The notes beneath the pieces were generated by a model. It was not told where the DNA came from, did not search any database, and saw only the letters and a list, made by a program, of their open reading frames with translations. The position numbers and the translations under genes are program-made. Shown piece by piece: positions 60,729-64,000 of a stretch of DNA of 64,000 nt. Location: positions 21,121 to 85,120 of the forward strand of contig SKCR01037601.1 in NCBI GenBank assembly GCA_019454045.1, given 5' to 3'. This stretch comes from Zanthoxylum bungeanum (taxonomy: Eukaryota > Streptophyta > Magnoliopsida > Sapindales > Rutaceae). Numbering within the stretch: position 1 is the first letter of the stretch; every line of letters starts with the position of its first letter.

Positions 60729-60962
60729 CAGTAACGGTTCAGGAATGTACCACCTCATAAGATAACGGTTCGGGAATGGACCACCTCACAGTAACAGTTC
60801 GGGAATGGACCACCTCACAATAACGGTTCGGGAATGGACCACCTCACAGTAACGGTTCGGGAATGGACCACCTCACAGTAACAGTTCGGGAATGGACTAC
60901 CTCACAGTAACGGTTCGGGAATGGACCACCCAATAGTAATGGTTCGGGAATAGACCACCTCT
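60729..60962 (+). repeat. 29-bp minisatellite, eight units (element B)
   Basis: Same array and unit number as 35846-36079, with different substitutions in the units. Confidence 0.92.
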
Positions 60963-61078
60963 CATCAGCTCAGTTCGGTAATGAATCCTAGAGATCGCAG
61001 CATCTTGCAAGGATGAACCTTAGGGGTCGCAGCACCTCACCACCAGATCAACTCAGTTCGAAGCAACAGGTAAGTCGG

Positions 61079-62824
61079 TGTTGGAAAATATGACCCATAG
61101 CGTCACTATTTGTACAGATCATGGTGTTGTTGTACAAATTAACTATGTGACAAGGAAATTGCACTCTCATCATTTGTGATTAGATCACCATAGATATATA
61201 AATGAAGAGAGGTCCATATGATTAATTCCTGGATTGAGAATGATATGAGACACTATCAGGCCACGAAGGATTAATCATTAAATATCCCTAGCCGGAGTAT
61301 TATCGAGACAGGACATCGATAATGCGGAATAGGCTAGTATTGCACTTGTGCGCGTTGTGAGGGCACAACGGCATAGTTCTCATATATATAAGTATCGGAT
61401 ACTTATGCAAGTGCGATAGGAGGTCGTGTTTCACCGATGGTACGGGAAACAGCTTCGCTCTGGATAGACCCCTCGGAATCCCATTGGTATTATGACTATG
61501 TGTCTATGGGAGTCCGACATCAGGGTAGGTGTATTTGGTCTTAACCTGAGACTTGCATCGCTAATGCTTACGACAATCAATATACTTTGGTTGAGGTCGT
61601 CTAGGACTCTAACCGGTTCTGTGTACGCCAATACTGGGTATATTGAGAATCGTAGAGTGTTGGGTGTGATGTCAAGACGGAAGTATCACTCCAGTCATAG
61701 TGGAGATGATGTCACGCAGGATACGGTATTAGTGCTCTTAAGTGATGCGCATCCAATCGTGATATTATGACTAGGTCATGAATATCCGATTATAGAGACT
61801 AGTTACCAGACATCCGACATGTGCTTCGGACGGGGCAGACACTTATCCAACCCCAGCCCTAGCACGTGACTATCCGATACTGGACCGACATACGCAATAC
61901 TTGGTATACTACGCTTGATATAGATCTTAATATTCTTAGATGAATATGACTGGAGATTTTGGTAGACATCGTGTTTTGCTAGGAGTCGACCTTGTCTCGT
62001 AAATCGGTAGAACGTAGTACTTGGTACGTACGTGATTCAGATACTCCGACGACCGTATTTACTGCCGACTTATCCGGGGATCTCATGGGTCGCTTCCCAA
62101 AGATTCACCGATGACGTATGACTCACACTTATATTAATCTGGGATTAATAAGATGAGAGAGAAAATTAATCTGGGATTAATTATGGAGATATTTTATCTG
62201 GGATAAAATATCATTAAAGAGAGAGCGATTAATTTGGAATTAATCGAAGATTAATATATTTGATATATTAAACGAAATTAGATTTCGACGCGGAATTAAA
62301 ATTAGATTTTAATTCGGGCGAGCGAATTAATTTAGAATTAATTCGTTAGCGACGTGAATAGTGATTTCGCTAGGCGTAATCATTAATTACGATGCGTCGG
62401 AAAATTCGTTAATTTAGAATTAGCGAATCCGAGCCCGAGATTATTTACGAGCGCATTCGCATTTCGAATTCGAGCGCGGCTCGTCAAATCAAGCGTCAAA
62501 TCGCTAGTCGCATCAAGCGTCAAATCACTTGTCACTTTGAGTGATGTGACTTGACAAGATTGATTGATGTGATTGATGGTGATTGATGGAGGTAGTTGAA
62601 GCATTTAAATGCTTGACTTTTTCAAATGAAAAAGTGGATATGGTTTATTAATTTTTGAAATATAAAAACCTAACACACTTTTTACATTTTCTAACAACTC
62701 TCTCTCTCTCCTTTACGTTTTTGGAAAACATTTCTTCCTCTCATCTCACGCCATTTTCTGGTTCAAAATGGGCAGTGAACTCCCGTGAAAAATCAAGAGA
62801 AAATGGAGGGAAGCAAGTGGTTTT
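61079..62824 (+). mobile_element. Copia-F/R-family LTR, plus strand, interrupted
   Basis: Begins TGTTGGAAAATATGACCC and follows the Copia-F LTR for about 1.7 kb, then breaks off at the start of an opposite LTR. Only an LTR is visible, so it may be a solo LTR or the 5' LTR of an element that continues beyond the window. It cuts Tat/Ogre element B at 61078. Confidence 0.8.
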
Positions 62825-64000
62825 TGTTGGAAATTCTAATCAATGTCCCAAGATCAAAAGAGCAAACAAATATATATAAATGAATGAACAATAATGAAGT
62901 ATGGCGGAATCATACCACAAAGATCGGAATGCGGATGCGTTGATGAAATAAAACCACCTCCTTTGTGCTTTGGATGATTCGGCCAAGGTAAGAAAAGGAA
63001 GCTCCAAGCTTTTTTGATCACTCCAAGCTCAAAGATTAGTTTCCCATAACACCTTTCTATGATCCCTTGATGGTGCTAGCCAAAGATGTGTATTAAAGTT
63101 CTAAACTTATACACTTTCTTCACAAAGTTCTTAAGAAAATGGAAGAAAATGGAGAGCCAAAACTGCAGTGAAGTTTCGGTCATGAGAGGATAGGAGAGAG
63201 TGTTATGATTTTTGTTACAAAAATCAATTTATATTTATGCCATAATATTTATTAAATTAATAATAAACTTATGACACAAATCATGCAATGGCTTAGAGTG
63301 TCAAACACTCAACTCCATGCAAAACCATTGAGTGTATTGTACACTATCACCATGCAATGTATTAACAATTAAATAAATAATGCATAAAATACTGTGTCAT
63401 GTGGGCCCCACACAACCCAAATGAAAGTGGGCCCACGCGTACTCACGCGTTCGGGTTCGATATTTCCGAAATACCGAACTTTCGTCGCGACGTTATTAAA
63501 TCGAATTTAAATAAATAATTGCGCCTAGCGAAATTATTATTTACGTCGCTAACGAATTAATTCTAAATTAACTCGTTTGCCCGAATTAAAATCTAATTTT
63601 AATTTCGTGTCGAAATCGAATTTCGATTATTATATCGATATAATAATTTTACGATTAATTCCAAATTAATCGTTCTCTCTCTATGTATAGTACTTTATCC
63701 AAGATAAAGTCTCTCCGTAATTAATCCAAGATTAATCGAGTTTGAATCATACGTCATTGGTGAATCTTCGGGAAGCGACCCAAGAGATCTCTGGATATGT
63801 TGGCAGTAAATACGGCCGTCAGATTATCCGAACACGTACGTACAAGTACTACGTTTTTACCGATTTACAAGACAAGGTTAGCCTCTAGCAAAAACGCATG
63901 CCTACCCAATTCTCCAGAATATTCTTATTGGAATATAAGATCTATAACAGGCGTAGTATACCGTAGTATAGTGTAACTGATCCAGTATCGGATGATCACA
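62825..64000 (-). mobile_element. Copia-F/R-family LTR, minus strand, cut by the window end
   Basis: Begins TGTTGGAAATTCTAATC and matches the first ~1.2 kb of the minus-strand LTRs at 10170 and 29434. It stands inside the LTR of 61079-62824, so it is the later insertion. The rest of the element lies outside the window. Confidence 0.8.

Larger units (their letters stand above)
49164..61078 (+). mobile_element. Tat/Ogre-type gag element B, split by the LOG-carrying element
   Basis: Internal DNA at 49164-51075 and 59294-61078, rejoined by the duplication CCCAC. It has a primer site, a ~1.4-kb leader, a gag pseudogene, non-coding 3' DNA and a 29-bp minisatellite. No pol genes are present. It is cut at 61079 by a copia LTR before its own 3' LTR is reached. 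It keeps a 5' part (49164-49595) that element A lacks. Confidence 0.8.

Overview
The window is plant nuclear DNA, AT-rich and dominated by LTR retrotransposons. One ordinary host gene is visible: a two-exon LATERAL ORGAN BOUNDARIES DOMAIN (LBD) transcription factor of the LBD16/LBD29 type at 2562-3404 (+). The gene type and the element families (Ty1/copia with Met-initiator-tRNA primer sites, Ty3/gypsy Tat/Ogre with a tRNA-Arg-like primer site, and an element with a tRNA-Asp primer site) point to a eudicot. I cannot place it to family.

Layout: 1-4521 is the LBD gene and its flanks, with auxin-response-type motifs upstream. 4522-9339 is a young, almost complete Tnt1-like copia element (two 381-bp LTRs, one polyprotein frame with two in-frame stops). 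9340-10169 is flank and the left half of an unresolved repeat. 10170-31374 is a minus-strand copia element (Copia-R, target duplication CAAGA). Its reverse transcriptase gene is split by a plus-strand relative (Copia-F, 12018-24158), which in turn carries a solo LTR of a third family (17164-19569, duplication TACCT). 31375-32956 is the right half of the unresolved host repeat. 32957-61078 holds two decayed, non-autonomous Tat/Ogre-type gag elements (A and B) that appear to share one LTR. That LTR is split by a minus-strand copia element (Copia-M, 36654-46661, duplication GTCAC). Element B is split by a minus-strand element at 51076-59288 (duplication CCCAC). 61079-64000 holds two more LTRs of the Copia-F/R family in opposite orientations, the second running off the window.

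The most unusual object is the 8.2-kb element at 51076-59288. It has 2.1-kb LTRs, an exact 18-nt tRNA-Asp primer site, a polypurine tract and a gag-like gene, but no protease, reverse transcriptase or integrase. Between gag and the polypurine tract it carries an intron-free, sense-oriented copy of a plant LOG gene (cytokinin-activating phosphoribohydrolase), broken by two stops in its first quarter. Its LTR promoter holds 14 ACGT-core motifs just upstream of a TATA box. This looks like a host hormone gene captured by a non-autonomous retrotransposon. A second unusual signal is a pair of 55-nt hairpins in the Tat/Ogre LTR whose arms differ by several matched (compensatory) base-pair changes.

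Apart from the LBD gene I see no intact coding sequence. All element genes are broken, and the breaks are described entry by entry.
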